From an uncultured Blautia sp. (GTDB lineage Bacteria; Bacillota; Clostridia; Lachnospirales; Lachnospiraceae): a stretch of DNA of 9,112 bases. The translations under genes were made by a program, and so were the position numbers. Each line of letters begins with the position of its first letter. Position 1 is the stretch's first letter. This document shows, one piece after another, positions 1-6,453 of the stretch. The notes under the pieces are model-generated. The model saw nothing but the letters and a program-made list of their open reading frames with translations. It had not been told where the DNA came from and searched no databases. The stretch is taken from NCBI GenBank assembly GCA_900539145.1, contig UQAX01000065.1, forward strand, positions 1 to 9,112, read 5' to 3'.

Positions 1-25
1 GACGGGTTTCATGACCCCATCGGTG

Positions 26-40
26 CCTTTCGCAGAAAGG
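26..40 (+). promoter_or_regulatory. Small hairpin over the cas5c ribosome binding site
   Basis: CCTTTC (26-31) and GAAAGG (35-40) are perfect complements separated by three bases. The right arm contains the purine stretch (AGAAAGGTGG, 34-43) that serves as the Shine-Dalgarno region of cas5c. Folding of the mRNA here could lower cas5c translation until an upstream ribosome opens it. A 6-bp stem can occur by chance and there is no other support. No promoter is visible in the 52 bases before cas5c. That stretch probably lies at the end of an upstream gene, cas3 in a normal I-C operon, but its frame cannot be fixed: one frame stops at 12-14 and another runs to 136-138. Confidence 0.3.
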
Positions 41-52
41 TGGAAAATAATT

Positions 53-715
53 ATGGGAATGGGAGTAAAAGTGAAAGTCTGGGGAGATTACGCACTGTTT
101 TCGCGTCCGGAATTAAAAGTAGAACGATATTCTTATGATGTAATAACTCCATCAGCAGCAAGAGGAATTTTAGAAGCAATTTATTGGCATCCGGGAATGA
201 AATGGGTTATTGATAAAATATATGTAAAAAATCCAATTAATTTTACCAGTGTACGAAGAAATGAAGTGAAAAGCAAAATTTCTGCCAATAATGTTCTATC
301 GGTATACAATGGCGCTGAAAAGCCTCTGTATATCAGCAGTAAAGAGGAAATTGTTCAGCGGGCATCTATAATTTTGACAAATGTAGAGTATGTAATTGAA
401 GCTCATTTTGATATGACAGAAAGAGCGAATGCGACGGACAATCCTGGAAAATTTAAAGATATCATAATGAGACGTTTAAAAAGGGGTGAGTGTTATCATA
501 TGCCATACTTCGGATGTAGGGAATTTCCGGCACACTTTGCACTATGCGGAGATGAAGAAATTAAGACAGCATATGATGAGGTGGAAGAAAAAGATTTGGG
601 GTTGATGCTGTTTGATATAGATTATACAAATAGCGAAAATATCAGTCCGATGTTTTTTAGGGCAATTATGAACCGGGGAGTGATAGATCTGCGGAATTGT
701 GAGGTGATACGATGA
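53..715 (+). CDS. cas5c: Cas5c (Cas5d/Csd5-type), type I-C crRNA endonuclease and Cascade subunit
   Basis: A 220-residue RAMP protein of subtype I-C. In this family Cas5 replaces Cas6: it cleaves the pre-crRNA at the repeat hairpin and stays bound to the crRNA 5' handle in Cascade. Visible family signatures are VWGDYALFSRPELKVERYSY (residues 9-28), TPSAARGILEAIYW (32-45), VRRNEV (67-72) and FGCREF (153-158). ATG 53 is chosen because family members begin with MG-x-G shortly before the VWGDYA motif and because AGAAAGGTGG precedes it at a normal distance; an in-frame ATG at 11 would add 14 unconserved residues. Of the catalytic residues established for the Bacillus halodurans enzyme (Tyr46, Lys116, His117), Tyr44 and Lys133 appear present, but the His position reads Phe134. 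The end overlaps cas8c in an ATGA, implying translational coupling. Confidence 0.95.
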   Translation: MGMGVKVKVWGDYALFSRPELKVERYSYDVITPSAARGILEAIYWHPGMKWVIDKIYVKNPINFTSVRRNEVKSKISANNVLSVYNGAEKPLYISSKEEIVQRASIILTNVEYVIEAHFDMTERANATDNPGKFKDIIMRRLKRGECYHMPYFGCREFPAHFALCGDEEIKTAYDEVEEKDLGLMLFDIDYTNSENISPMFFRAIMNRGVIDLRNCEVIR

Positions 716-2466
716 TTTTACAGGCTCTTGTGAAACATTATGAAAATCTGGTCGAAGAAGAGAAAGTATCAAAACAGGGATGGTGTAGTGCAAAAGTATC
801 TTATGAGATTGAATTATCTAAAGAAGGTGAAATAAAAAATATTATTTGTTTAAAAATAGAAGAAGAAAGAGGAAAGAAAACAGTAATAAGACCTCAAAAT
901 TTATTGGTTCCGGAAATGGTAACGAGATCTTCAGGAGTTTCTGCTAATTTTTTATGTGATAATGCAAAATATCTTCTTGGCATTAGTCAGGAAAACGATG
1001 AAAAGAATAAAAAGAGGGCAGAAGAATGCTTTTTGTCAGCAAAGGATAAGCATTTATCTTTATTAAATCATGCAGAAGGAGAGATGGCAAAAGCAATTTG
1101 TTTGTTTTTTCAAAACTGGAAACCGGAAAAAGCTATGGAATATCCTAAAATTAGTGAAAATTGGGAGGATATCACGGATGGTAGTAATTTGGTTTTCGGA
1201 ATGGGAACACACTATGCTCAGGATGATGTGCAGATTAAGCAGATTTGGGATAATCGTAAAAAGGAAATTAATCAGGAGGCAAAAGGTATTTGTCTTGTGA
1301 CCGGAGAACAGGAAGAAATTTCCAGAATTCACAGAGGAATTAAAGGGGTACCGGGAGCGCAATCAAGTGGAGCAGCCTTAGTTTCTTTTAATGCTCCGTC
1401 TTTTGAGTCTTATGGTAAAGAACAAAGTTATAATGCTCCAGTGGGTAAATATGCTGAGTTTGCATATACAACAGCACTGAATTATCTACTGTCAGATAGA
1501 AAATATTCTCTTCAAATTGGTGATACAATGGTTGTTTTTTGGGCAGAAAGCGGAAAGACGGATTATCAGGACGCATTTTTGGAATGTATGGAGCCCCCTG
1601 TAGATAATCAAGAGGAGTTAAAAGGATTATTTGAAAGAATACAAGAAGGAAAACCAATTATAATTAAAGGAAATGAACTAAATCCGGAGCAGAGGTTTTT
1701 CATATTAGGTTTAGCGCCAAATGCGGCAAGATTATCCGTACGTTTTTTCTATGAAAATTCATTTGGAAAAATTTTAACAAATATTTCTGAGCATTATAAA
1801 AGAATGGAAATTATAAAACCCAAATGGGAAGAAAATCAATATTTAGGCGTACAGGAAATGTTGTTTGAAACAGTAAATAAGAAATCTACAGATAAAAAGC
1901 CTATATCTAATATGGCGGCAATGACTTTTCGTGCAATTTTATCAGGAGACAGATATCCGGCAAGATTATATTCAGATACGTTAATTCGTATTCGCGCAGA
2001 ACAAGATGAGAAAAAGTTAAGTTGGAAAAGAATGTCAATTGTTAAAACATATTTAATACATAATTATAAATGGAAGGAAGGAGAGAATTATATGGGATTA
2101 AATGAGGAAAGTAACGAAATTGCGTATGTATTAGGAAGATTGTTTTCTGTATTGGAGTCAATACAGGCAGATGCAAATCCAGGTATTCAAGCAACTATTC
2201 GTGACCGCTATTTTAATTCGGCATGCGGAACTCCGGCAACAGTGTTTCCTATTTTAATTAAGCTAAAAAACAGCCACATGAAAAAAATAGGACGAGAAAA
2301 GGAAGGAACAAAAAAGTATTACGAAAAACTTTTTGCAGATATTATGTGGAAAATTAATGAGCAAGAGGGTTTTCCGAAACGTTTATCTTTGGAAGAGCAG
2401 GGGAAATTTGCTCTTGGATATTATCACCAGACACAAAAAAAATATGAGAAAAGAGAGGAAAAATAA
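712..2466 (+). CDS. cas8c: Cas8c (Csd1), large subunit of type I-C Cascade
   Basis: A 584-residue protein of normal length for Csd1/Cas8c. The large subunit sits at the crRNA 5' end, recognises the PAM and helps recruit Cas3. Recognition rests on the family-typical start MILQALVKHYENL, the conserved block around residues 65-90 (LVPEM, SSGVSANFLCDNAKYLLG), the CLVTG segment (194-198), the IKGVPGAQSSGAALVSFNAP segment (about 210-229), and the helical C-terminal part with IRDRYFNSACGTPATVFP (497-514). Its ATG shares an ATGA with the cas5c stop, and GAGGTGAT (701-708) is its ribosome binding site. The stop TAA abuts the cas7c ATG. The last 124 codons are probably also translated separately as the small subunit (see cas11c). 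The gene is AT-rich like its neighbours and shows no frameshift. Confidence 0.96.
   Translation: MILQALVKHYENLVEEEKVSKQGWCSAKVSYEIELSKEGEIKNIICLKIEEERGKKTVIRPQNLLVPEMVTRSSGVSANFLCDNAKYLLGISQENDEKNKKRAEECFLSAKDKHLSLLNHAEGEMAKAICLFFQNWKPEKAMEYPKISENWEDITDGSNLVFGMGTHYAQDDVQIKQIWDNRKKEINQEAKGICLVTGEQEEISRIHRGIKGVPGAQSSGAALVSFNAPSFESYGKEQSYNAPVGKYAEFAYTTALNYLLSDRKYSLQIGDTMVVFWAESGKTDYQDAFLECMEPPVDNQEELKGLFERIQEGKPIIIKGNELNPEQRFFILGLAPNAARLSVRFFYENSFGKILTNISEHYKRMEIIKPKWEENQYLGVQEMLFETVNKKSTDKKPISNMAAMTFRAILSGDRYPARLYSDTLIRIRAEQDEKKLSWKRMSIVKTYLIHNYKWKEGENYMGLNEESNEIAYVLGRLFSVLESIQADANPGIQATIRDRYFNSACGTPATVFPILIKLKNSHMKKIGREKEGTKKYYEKLFADIMWKINEQEGFPKRLSLEEQGKFALGYYHQTQKKYEKREEK
2076..2083 (+). promoter_or_regulatory. 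Internal ribosome binding site within cas8c
   Basis: GGAAGGAG lies inside the cas8c reading frame, eight bases before the in-frame ATG at 2092. It is as good a Shine-Dalgarno sequence as any at the annotated starts of this operon, and it lies just before the start expected for the I-C small subunit. This is what marks ATG 2092 as a real initiation site. Confidence 0.75.
2092..2466 (+). CDS. cas11c: Cas11c, small subunit of type I-C Cascade, internally translated from cas8c
   Basis: An in-frame ATG at cas8c codon 461, preceded by GGAAGGAG at ideal spacing, would produce a 124-residue protein identical to the Cas8c C-terminus (MGLNEESNEIAYVLGRLFSV at its start). It is established for type I-C that the small subunit Cas11c is made by independent translation of the 3' end of cas8c. 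Cas11c copies line the belly of the complex and stabilise the crRNA-target hybrid. Size, reading frame, position and Shine-Dalgarno quality all fit. The predicted protein is largely helical and basic toward the end (HMKKIGREKEGTKKYYEK). It would normally be missed by gene finders because it lies wholly in frame inside another gene. Expression is inferred, not seen. Confidence 0.78.
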   Translation: MGLNEESNEIAYVLGRLFSVLESIQADANPGIQATIRDRYFNSACGTPATVFPILIKLKNSHMKKIGREKEGTKKYYEKLFADIMWKINEQEGFPKRLSLEEQGKFALGYYHQTQKKYEKREEK

Positions 2467-3378
2467 ATGAATGAAGTAATTAAGAATAGATATGAATTTG
2501 TAATTTTATTTGATGTAGAGAATGGAAATCCAAATGGTGATCCGGACGCAGGAAATATGCCGAGAATTGACCCGGAAAGTGGTCTTGGATTAGTGACAGA
2601 CGTATGTTTGAAGAGGAAAATTCGGAATTATGTAGAGACTGTAAAAGAAGAGGAAGAAGGCTATAAAATTTACATAAAAGAGGATGTTCCACTAAATAGA
2701 AGCGATAGGGAAGCTTGTGCTGATTTGGGGATTAAGGACACAGATGAAAAAAAGGTGACAGAGTCTTTAAAAAAGCTGAAAAAAAGTGATGCAGAAGCAG
2801 ATGTCAAAATTCGGGATTATATGTGCCGGAACTTTTATGATATTCGGACTTTTGGTGCTGTAATGACAACATTTGTAAAAGCTGCTTTAAATTGCGGACA
2901 AGTAAGAGGACCTGTACAAATTGGATTTGCCAGAAGCATTGATCCTATTGTTTCACAGGAGGTTACAATTACAAGGGTTGCGATTACAACAGAAAAAGAT
3001 GCCGAAAATAAAAGTACTGAAATGGGAAGAAAAAGCATTGTTCCTTACGGACTATATAGGGCAGAAGGATATGTATCTGCTAATTTAGCAAGAAAAGTTA
3101 CTGGTTTCTCAGAAGATGATCTTAATTTACTATGGGAAGCAATTATCAATATGTTTGAACACGACCATTCTGCAGCAAGAGGAAATATGGCAGTTAGAGA
3201 GTTAATTGTATTTAAACATAGTAAAGAATTGGGAGACTGTCCGGCGTATAAATTATTTGATTCTATTGAGATAAGAAAAAAAGATGAAGTAGAATATCCA
3301 AGAAGCTATCAGGACTATGTTGTAGAAGTGCATGAGGAAAATATACCAAGTTCCGTAGAGATGAAAAGGATGATTTGA
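2467..3378 (+). CDS. cas7c: Cas7c (Csd2), type I-C Cascade backbone protein
   Basis: A 303-residue Cas7-family RAMP protein. Multiple copies polymerise along the crRNA spacer and form the backbone of the interference complex. Typical features are FVILFDVENGNPNGDPDAGN (residues 11-30), VCLKRKIRNYV (46-56), NFYDIRTFGAVM (122-133), the glycine-rich VRGPVQIGFARSIDPI (147-161), and MGRKSIVPYGLYRAEGYVSA (186-205). The later HSAARGNMAVRELIVF (234-249) also matches the Csd2 pattern. The start is firm: the ATG follows the cas8c TAA directly, and AGAGAGG (2452-2458) is at normal distance. The stop TGA shares one base with the preferred cas4 ATG. Length and composition are ordinary for the family. Confidence 0.96.
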   Translation: MNEVIKNRYEFVILFDVENGNPNGDPDAGNMPRIDPESGLGLVTDVCLKRKIRNYVETVKEEEEGYKIYIKEDVPLNRSDREACADLGIKDTDEKKVTESLKKLKKSDAEADVKIRDYMCRNFYDIRTFGAVMTTFVKAALNCGQVRGPVQIGFARSIDPIVSQEVTITRVAITTEKDAENKSTEMGRKSIVPYGLYRAEGYVSANLARKVTGFSEDDLNLLWEAIINMFEHDHSAARGNMAVRELIVFKHSKELGDCPAYKLFDSIEIRKKDEVEYPRSYQDYVVEVHEENIPSSVEMKRMI

Positions 3379-4043
3379 TGGAGTATGCAGAAGATAATTA
3401 TTTGATGTTATCAGGTATTCAACATTTTAAATTTTGTAGAAGACAATGGGCTCTAATTCATATTGAACAACAATGGGCAGAAAATGTGCATACAGTTGTA
3501 GGAGAATTGATGCATAAGAAAGCACATGATCCTTATCTTGTGGAAAAAAGAAAAGACTTATTAGTGGTAAGATCTCTTCCGATTGCTTCAAGAATAATGG
3601 GTGTCAGTGGAGAATGTGATGTGGTTGAATTTCAAAGATGTGACAATGGAATTAAACTTTATGGTCACAGAGGTACATTTTCGGTTTATCCTATTGAATA
3701 TAAAAAAGGAAAACCTAAAATTACGGAAGAAGATAAACTTCAGCTTGTAGCCCAAGTATTGTGCTTAGAGGAAATGTTTTCTACAGAAATTTGTGAGGGC
3801 GCTTTATTTTATGGAGAAACAAGAAGGCGTGAAATTGTAAAAATCACAGAGGATCTACGGCAAGAAGTCATACAGATGTTTCAAGAAATGCATCAATATT
3901 TTGACAGAAAATATACACCAAAGGTAAAATACAGCAAAGCATGTAATGCATGCTCTCTTAAGGAGATTTGTTTACCTAAGCTAGGAAAATCAGGAACTGT
4001 AAAAAGTTATATTACCCAGATGCTGGGGGAGGAATTGGAATGA
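3378..4043 (+). CDS. cas4: Cas4, RecB-like 4Fe-4S exonuclease of the adaptation module
   Basis: A 221-residue Cas4. In type I-C, Cas4 associates with Cas1-Cas2, trims prespacers next to the PAM and helps set spacer orientation. The four cluster cysteines are visible: Cys20 (KFCRRQW) and Cys189, Cys192, Cys198 (ACNACSLKEIC). The nuclease core is present as His46 (ELMHKKAH), Asp81 (GECDVVEF), Glu107 and Lys109 (PIEYKKGKP), followed by the Gln-containing QLVAQVLCLEEM helix. ATG 3378 is chosen because AAAGGA (3366-3371) is six bases upstream; a TTG at 3375 is in frame but too close to that site. It overlaps the cas7c stop by one base, and its end overlaps cas1 in an ATGA. Confidence 0.96.
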   Translation: MEYAEDNYLMLSGIQHFKFCRRQWALIHIEQQWAENVHTVVGELMHKKAHDPYLVEKRKDLLVVRSLPIASRIMGVSGECDVVEFQRCDNGIKLYGHRGTFSVYPIEYKKGKPKITEEDKLQLVAQVLCLEEMFSTEICEGALFYGETRRREIVKITEDLRQEVIQMFQEMHQYFDRKYTPKVKYSKACNACSLKEICLPKLGKSGTVKSYITQMLGEELE

Positions 4044-5071
4044 AGAAGTTATTAAATACACTGTATGTGACTTCTGAGAATAGTTATTTGGCATTAGATG
4101 GAGAGAATATTGTGGTTTTTGAAGAAAAAACAGAAGTGGGACGATTGCCTTTGCATAATTTGGAAGGAATTGTTTCTTTCGGGTATAGGGGAACAAGTCC
4201 TGCACTTATGGGAGCATGTGTAGATAGGAATATTTCTCTGTGCTACATGACACCTCAAGGGAAATTTTTGGCCAGAGTAACAGGGAAGGTAAAAGGAAAT
4301 GTTGTATTAAGAAAGCAGCAATACGCAAGCACTCAATATGAAGGGCAAAGTTTAGAAATAGCTAAGAATTGTATTCTAGGAAAAGTGTATAATGCAAGAT
4401 GGGTGTTAGAAAGGGCTATTCGAGACCATAGCCTTCAGATTGACGTAGAACGGGTAAAGTCGGCATCGGAATATTTGAAAAAATCATTGAAGTACATTCA
4501 AAATAGTCAGTCGAAAGAACAACTGAGAGGATATGAAGGGGAAGCTGCACAAATTTATTTTGGGGTGTTTGATCAATTAATATTGCAGCAGAAAAAGGAG
4601 TTTAAATTTGCTGGAAGAAATAAAAGACCGCCAGTGGATAATGTAAACGCATTATTATCTTTTGTATATACATTATTAACAAATCAGATTGTTGCAGCTC
4701 TTGAGAGTGTTGGTTTGGATCCTTATATGGGTTATCTGCATACGGAACGTCCGGGCAGGGCATCCTTAGCTCTGGATTTAATTGAAGAACTAAGAGCGGT
4801 TTTGGCAGATCGATTTGTTTTGTCACTAATTAATAAGAAGATTATTACAGGTAAGAACTTTGTGAAAAAAGAAAATGGCGCTGTGCTTATGAGTGACGAC
4901 TTAAGAAAAAAATTGTTGATTGAGTGGCAGAATAAAAAGAAAGAAACTTTAACACATCCATATCTTAAAGAAAAAATAGAATGGGGTATGGTTCCTTATG
5001 TGCAAGCTATGCTTTTGGCAAGGTATCTAAGAGGTGATTTAGACAGCTATCCGGTATTTCTTTGGAAATGA
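4040..5071 (+). CDS. cas1: Cas1, type I-C spacer integrase
   Basis: A 343-residue metal-dependent integrase that, as a complex with Cas2, inserts new spacers at the leader end of the array. The metal ligands can be placed as Glu166 (GYEGEAA), His234 (YLHTERPGRASL) and Glu249 (DLIEEL), matching the conserved Glu-His-Asp/Glu set. The N-terminal beta-sandwich (about 1-85), the helical region with PVDNVNALLSFVYTLL (198-213), and a C-terminal block ending in PVFLWK are as expected for I-C Cas1. The ATG shares an ATGA with the cas4 stop, and GGGGGAGGA (about 4025-4033) is the ribosome binding site. The protein appears intact, so the locus should be competent for adaptation if expressed. Confidence 0.97.
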   Translation: MKKLLNTLYVTSENSYLALDGENIVVFEEKTEVGRLPLHNLEGIVSFGYRGTSPALMGACVDRNISLCYMTPQGKFLARVTGKVKGNVVLRKQQYASTQYEGQSLEIAKNCILGKVYNARWVLERAIRDHSLQIDVERVKSASEYLKKSLKYIQNSQSKEQLRGYEGEAAQIYFGVFDQLILQQKKEFKFAGRNKRPPVDNVNALLSFVYTLLTNQIVAALESVGLDPYMGYLHTERPGRASLALDLIEELRAVLADRFVLSLINKKIITGKNFVKKENGAVLMSDDLRKKLLIEWQNKKKETLTHPYLKEKIEWGMVPYVQAMLLARYLRGDLDSYPVFLWK

Positions 5072-5086
5072 GAGAGGGAGTTTGGT

Positions 5087-5377
5087 ATGTTAGTATTGAT
5101 TACATATGATGTAAATACAGAAACAGCAGATGGAAAAAGAAGATTGCGCAAAGTTGCAAAGCAATGTGTAAATTATGGAAGAAGAGTGCAGAATTCTGTA
5201 TTTGAGTGTATTTTAGATAATGCACAATGTACTATGCTTAAATCAAAATTGTTGGATATTATTGATGAGGAAGTCGATAGTTTGAGATTTTATTATTTAG
5301 GAAATCAATATAAAACAAAGATAGAGCATGTTGGTGTTGATAACGGAATCTCAGTAGATGATGTTCTTATTATATGA
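5087..5377 (+). CDS. cas2: Cas2, structural partner of Cas1
   Basis: A 96-residue ferredoxin-fold protein. Cas2 dimerises and bridges two Cas1 dimers in the spacer integration complex. It starts with the typical beta-strand MLVLITYDVNTET, with the conserved Asp8. RRVQNSVFECILDNAQ (residues 32-47) and RFYYLGN (67-73) also match the family. The start follows AGAGAGGGAG (5071-5080) at a good distance, 15 bases after the cas1 stop. It is the last gene of the operon. The leader and CRISPR array follow directly on the same strand. Confidence 0.96.
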   Translation: MLVLITYDVNTETADGKRRLRKVAKQCVNYGRRVQNSVFECILDNAQCTMLKSKLLDIIDEEVDSLRFYYLGNQYKTKIEHVGVDNGISVDDVLII

Positions 5378-5543
5378 TTGTTGTGCGAATGGCAAGTGGA
5401 CACGGTAGTGTAAGGAGACTCGCACCAGAAAAAATGTACAAAAGTTATAGGGAGATGGTTAAAAATAGAAAATGAGAAGGAAAATATTGGTAAAGATTAA
5501 TGGAAATTGAAAAATATAAGATGTAAAATTGGATAAAATTGCT
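5378..5543 (+). promoter_or_regulatory. CRISPR leader
   Basis: The 166 bases between cas2 and the first repeat have no coding potential, are A/G-rich on this strand, and occupy the leader position, where array transcription starts and Cas1-Cas2 insert spacers. Its first part holds a nested inverted repeat (5383-5425). Its last part is AT-rich, with possible -10-like hexamers TATAAG (5515-5520) and TAAAAT (5524-5529, 5534-5539), but I find no well-spaced -35 partner, so no array promoter is called. TAAAATTG occurs twice, 10 bases apart (5524-5531, 5534-5541), directly before repeat 1. These could be leader-anchoring sequences used in spacer integration. The side is confirmed by array polarity: the opposite end is degenerate. 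Confidence 0.85.
5383..5425 (+). repeat. Nested inverted repeat in the CRISPR leader
   Basis: GTGCGA (5383-5388) pairs with TCGCAC (5420-5425); allowing two mismatches the arms extend to ten bases. Inside them, ACAC (5400-5403) pairs with GTGT (5408-5411). The G+C-rich arms stand out from the AT-rich leader. I vaguely recall a similar GTGCGA...TCGCAC pair after cas2 in other I-C loci, which would suggest a conserved leader element, but I cannot verify this here. It could act as DNA, for example as a protein site for integration, or as RNA after cas2. Confidence 0.6.
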
Positions 5544-5808
5544 GTCGCTCCCTTCGTGGGAGCGTGGATTGAAATATGAGTGGCTTTACAACAATATTGG
5601 GAGCGGGTACGTCGCTCCCTTCGTGGGAGCGTGGATTGAAATAAATGAAACGTCTTCAATATTCTTATTTGCCATCAGTCGCTCCCTTCGTGGGAGCGTG
5701 GATTGAAATGTACCATCCATTCTCCAAGGTTCGTGCCGGAACAGTCGCTCCCTTCGTGGGAGCGTGGATTGAAATTTGTCTGTATCTTCTTTTGTTGGCT
5801 CATCTTTT

Positions 5809-5944
5809 GTCGCTCCCTTCGTGGGAGCGTGGATTGAAATTATAATCGTCAATTCCACCCAGTCTTACCTTACATTGTCGCTCCCTTCGTGGGAGCGTGG
5901 ATTGAAATTATAATCGTCAATTCCACCCAGTCTTACCTTACATT
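5809..5944 (+). repeat. Perfect tandem duplication of one CRISPR repeat-spacer unit
   Basis: Bases 5809-5876 (repeat 5 and spacer 5) are identical to 5877-5944 (repeat 6 and spacer 6) over all 68 bases. The 36-base spacer occurs twice in a row, in the same orientation. The simplest cause is slippage or unequal recombination between repeats. Two independent captures of exactly the same boundaries are less likely. Confidence 0.97.
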
Positions 5945-6402
5945 GTCGCTCCCTTCGTGGGAGCGTGGATTGAAATTAAAGCACCTGCATTGGTTACTTG
6001 TGGAGAATATGTCGCTCCCTTCGCGGGAGCGTGGATTGAAATTGTGTAGTATCTCCGTTTTCCAGTACGCTGTCTGGTCGCTCCCTTCGCGGGAGCGTGG
6101 ATTGAAATTCTATATCCTTTGCAATGGCTTCAGAACGTTCCAGTTGCTCCCTTCGCGGGAGCGTGGATTGAAATATGGAAGGAATGAGCAAAGGAATATA
6201 CGATAATGTCGCTCCCTTCGCGGGAGCGTGGATTGAAATTGCAATAGCAAGTAGCACATTATAAAATACTCTAGTCGCTCCCTTCGCGGGAGCGTGGATT
6301 GAAATCTCTGTAATATATCCATATACATTTTCCGTCTGGTGTTGCTCCCTTCACGGGAGCGTAGATTGAAATCTCCTATTGTATTATTTGCAAAAGGAAT
6401 AT

Positions 6403-6420
6403 GGGAGCATGGACTGAAAT
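6403..6420 (+). repeat. Degenerate terminal CRISPR half repeat
   Basis: These 18 bases match repeat positions 15-32 at 16 of 18 sites (mismatches at positions 21 and 23+3, that is G to A and T to C). The left half of this repeat is not recognisable. The distance from the end of repeat 13 to this half repeat is 30 bases, where about 48 are expected, so the last spacer-repeat unit seems to have lost about 18 bases or to have decayed. This marks the old, trailer end of the array. Confidence 0.85.
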
Positions 6421-6453
6421 TTTAGAATGTTGCCAGGACTTAAAAAAGAACAA

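Larger units (their letters stand above)
5544..6420 (+). CRISPR. Type I-C CRISPR array: 13 repeats, 12 spacers, and a decayed terminal half repeat
   Basis: The repeat is 32 bases, with an internal palindrome CGCTCCC/GGGAGCG (repeat positions 3-9 and 15-21) and a 3' end ATTGAAAT, typical of I-C. Repeats start at 5544, 5611, 5678, 5744, 5809, 5877, 5945, 6011, 6077, 6143, 6208, 6274 and 6341. The spacers are 35, 35, 34, 33, 36, 36, 34, 34, 34, 33, 34 and 35 bases. Repeats 1-7 are identical, with T at position 14. Repeats 8, 9, 11 and 12 carry C at 14. Repeat 10 adds C3T. Repeat 13 has C3T, G13A, C14 and G23A. Spacers 5 and 6 are identical. The array reads from the leader after cas2 towards the integrase side. 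By eye, no spacer matches any other part of the window. The small reading frames across the array are artefacts of the repeat. Confidence 0.99.

Noticed and set aside
11..52. Longer cas5c form starting at ATG 11
   Set aside because: The extra 14 residues are not family-like, and ATG 53 has the better ribosome binding site and matches known Cas5c starts.
1..52. C-terminus of cas3
   Set aside because: Expected from the operon order, but no frame in these 52 bases gives a recognisable Cas3 ending, so it is not called.
2467..3378. A novel effector or accessory defence gene hidden among the cas genes
   Set aside because: Every long frame from 53 to 5377 on the + strand is a standard I-C component, and the gaps are 15 bases or less.
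5459..6328. Open frames on both strands through the array, with recurring SLPSWERGLK or FQSTLPRRER peptides
   Set aside because: They are translations of the 32-base repeat and spacers. Such peptides are a well-known annotation artefact.
5544..6372. Spacer self-targeting of the adjacent mobile element or cas genes
   Set aside because: Reading by eye, no spacer or its complement matches elsewhere in the window.
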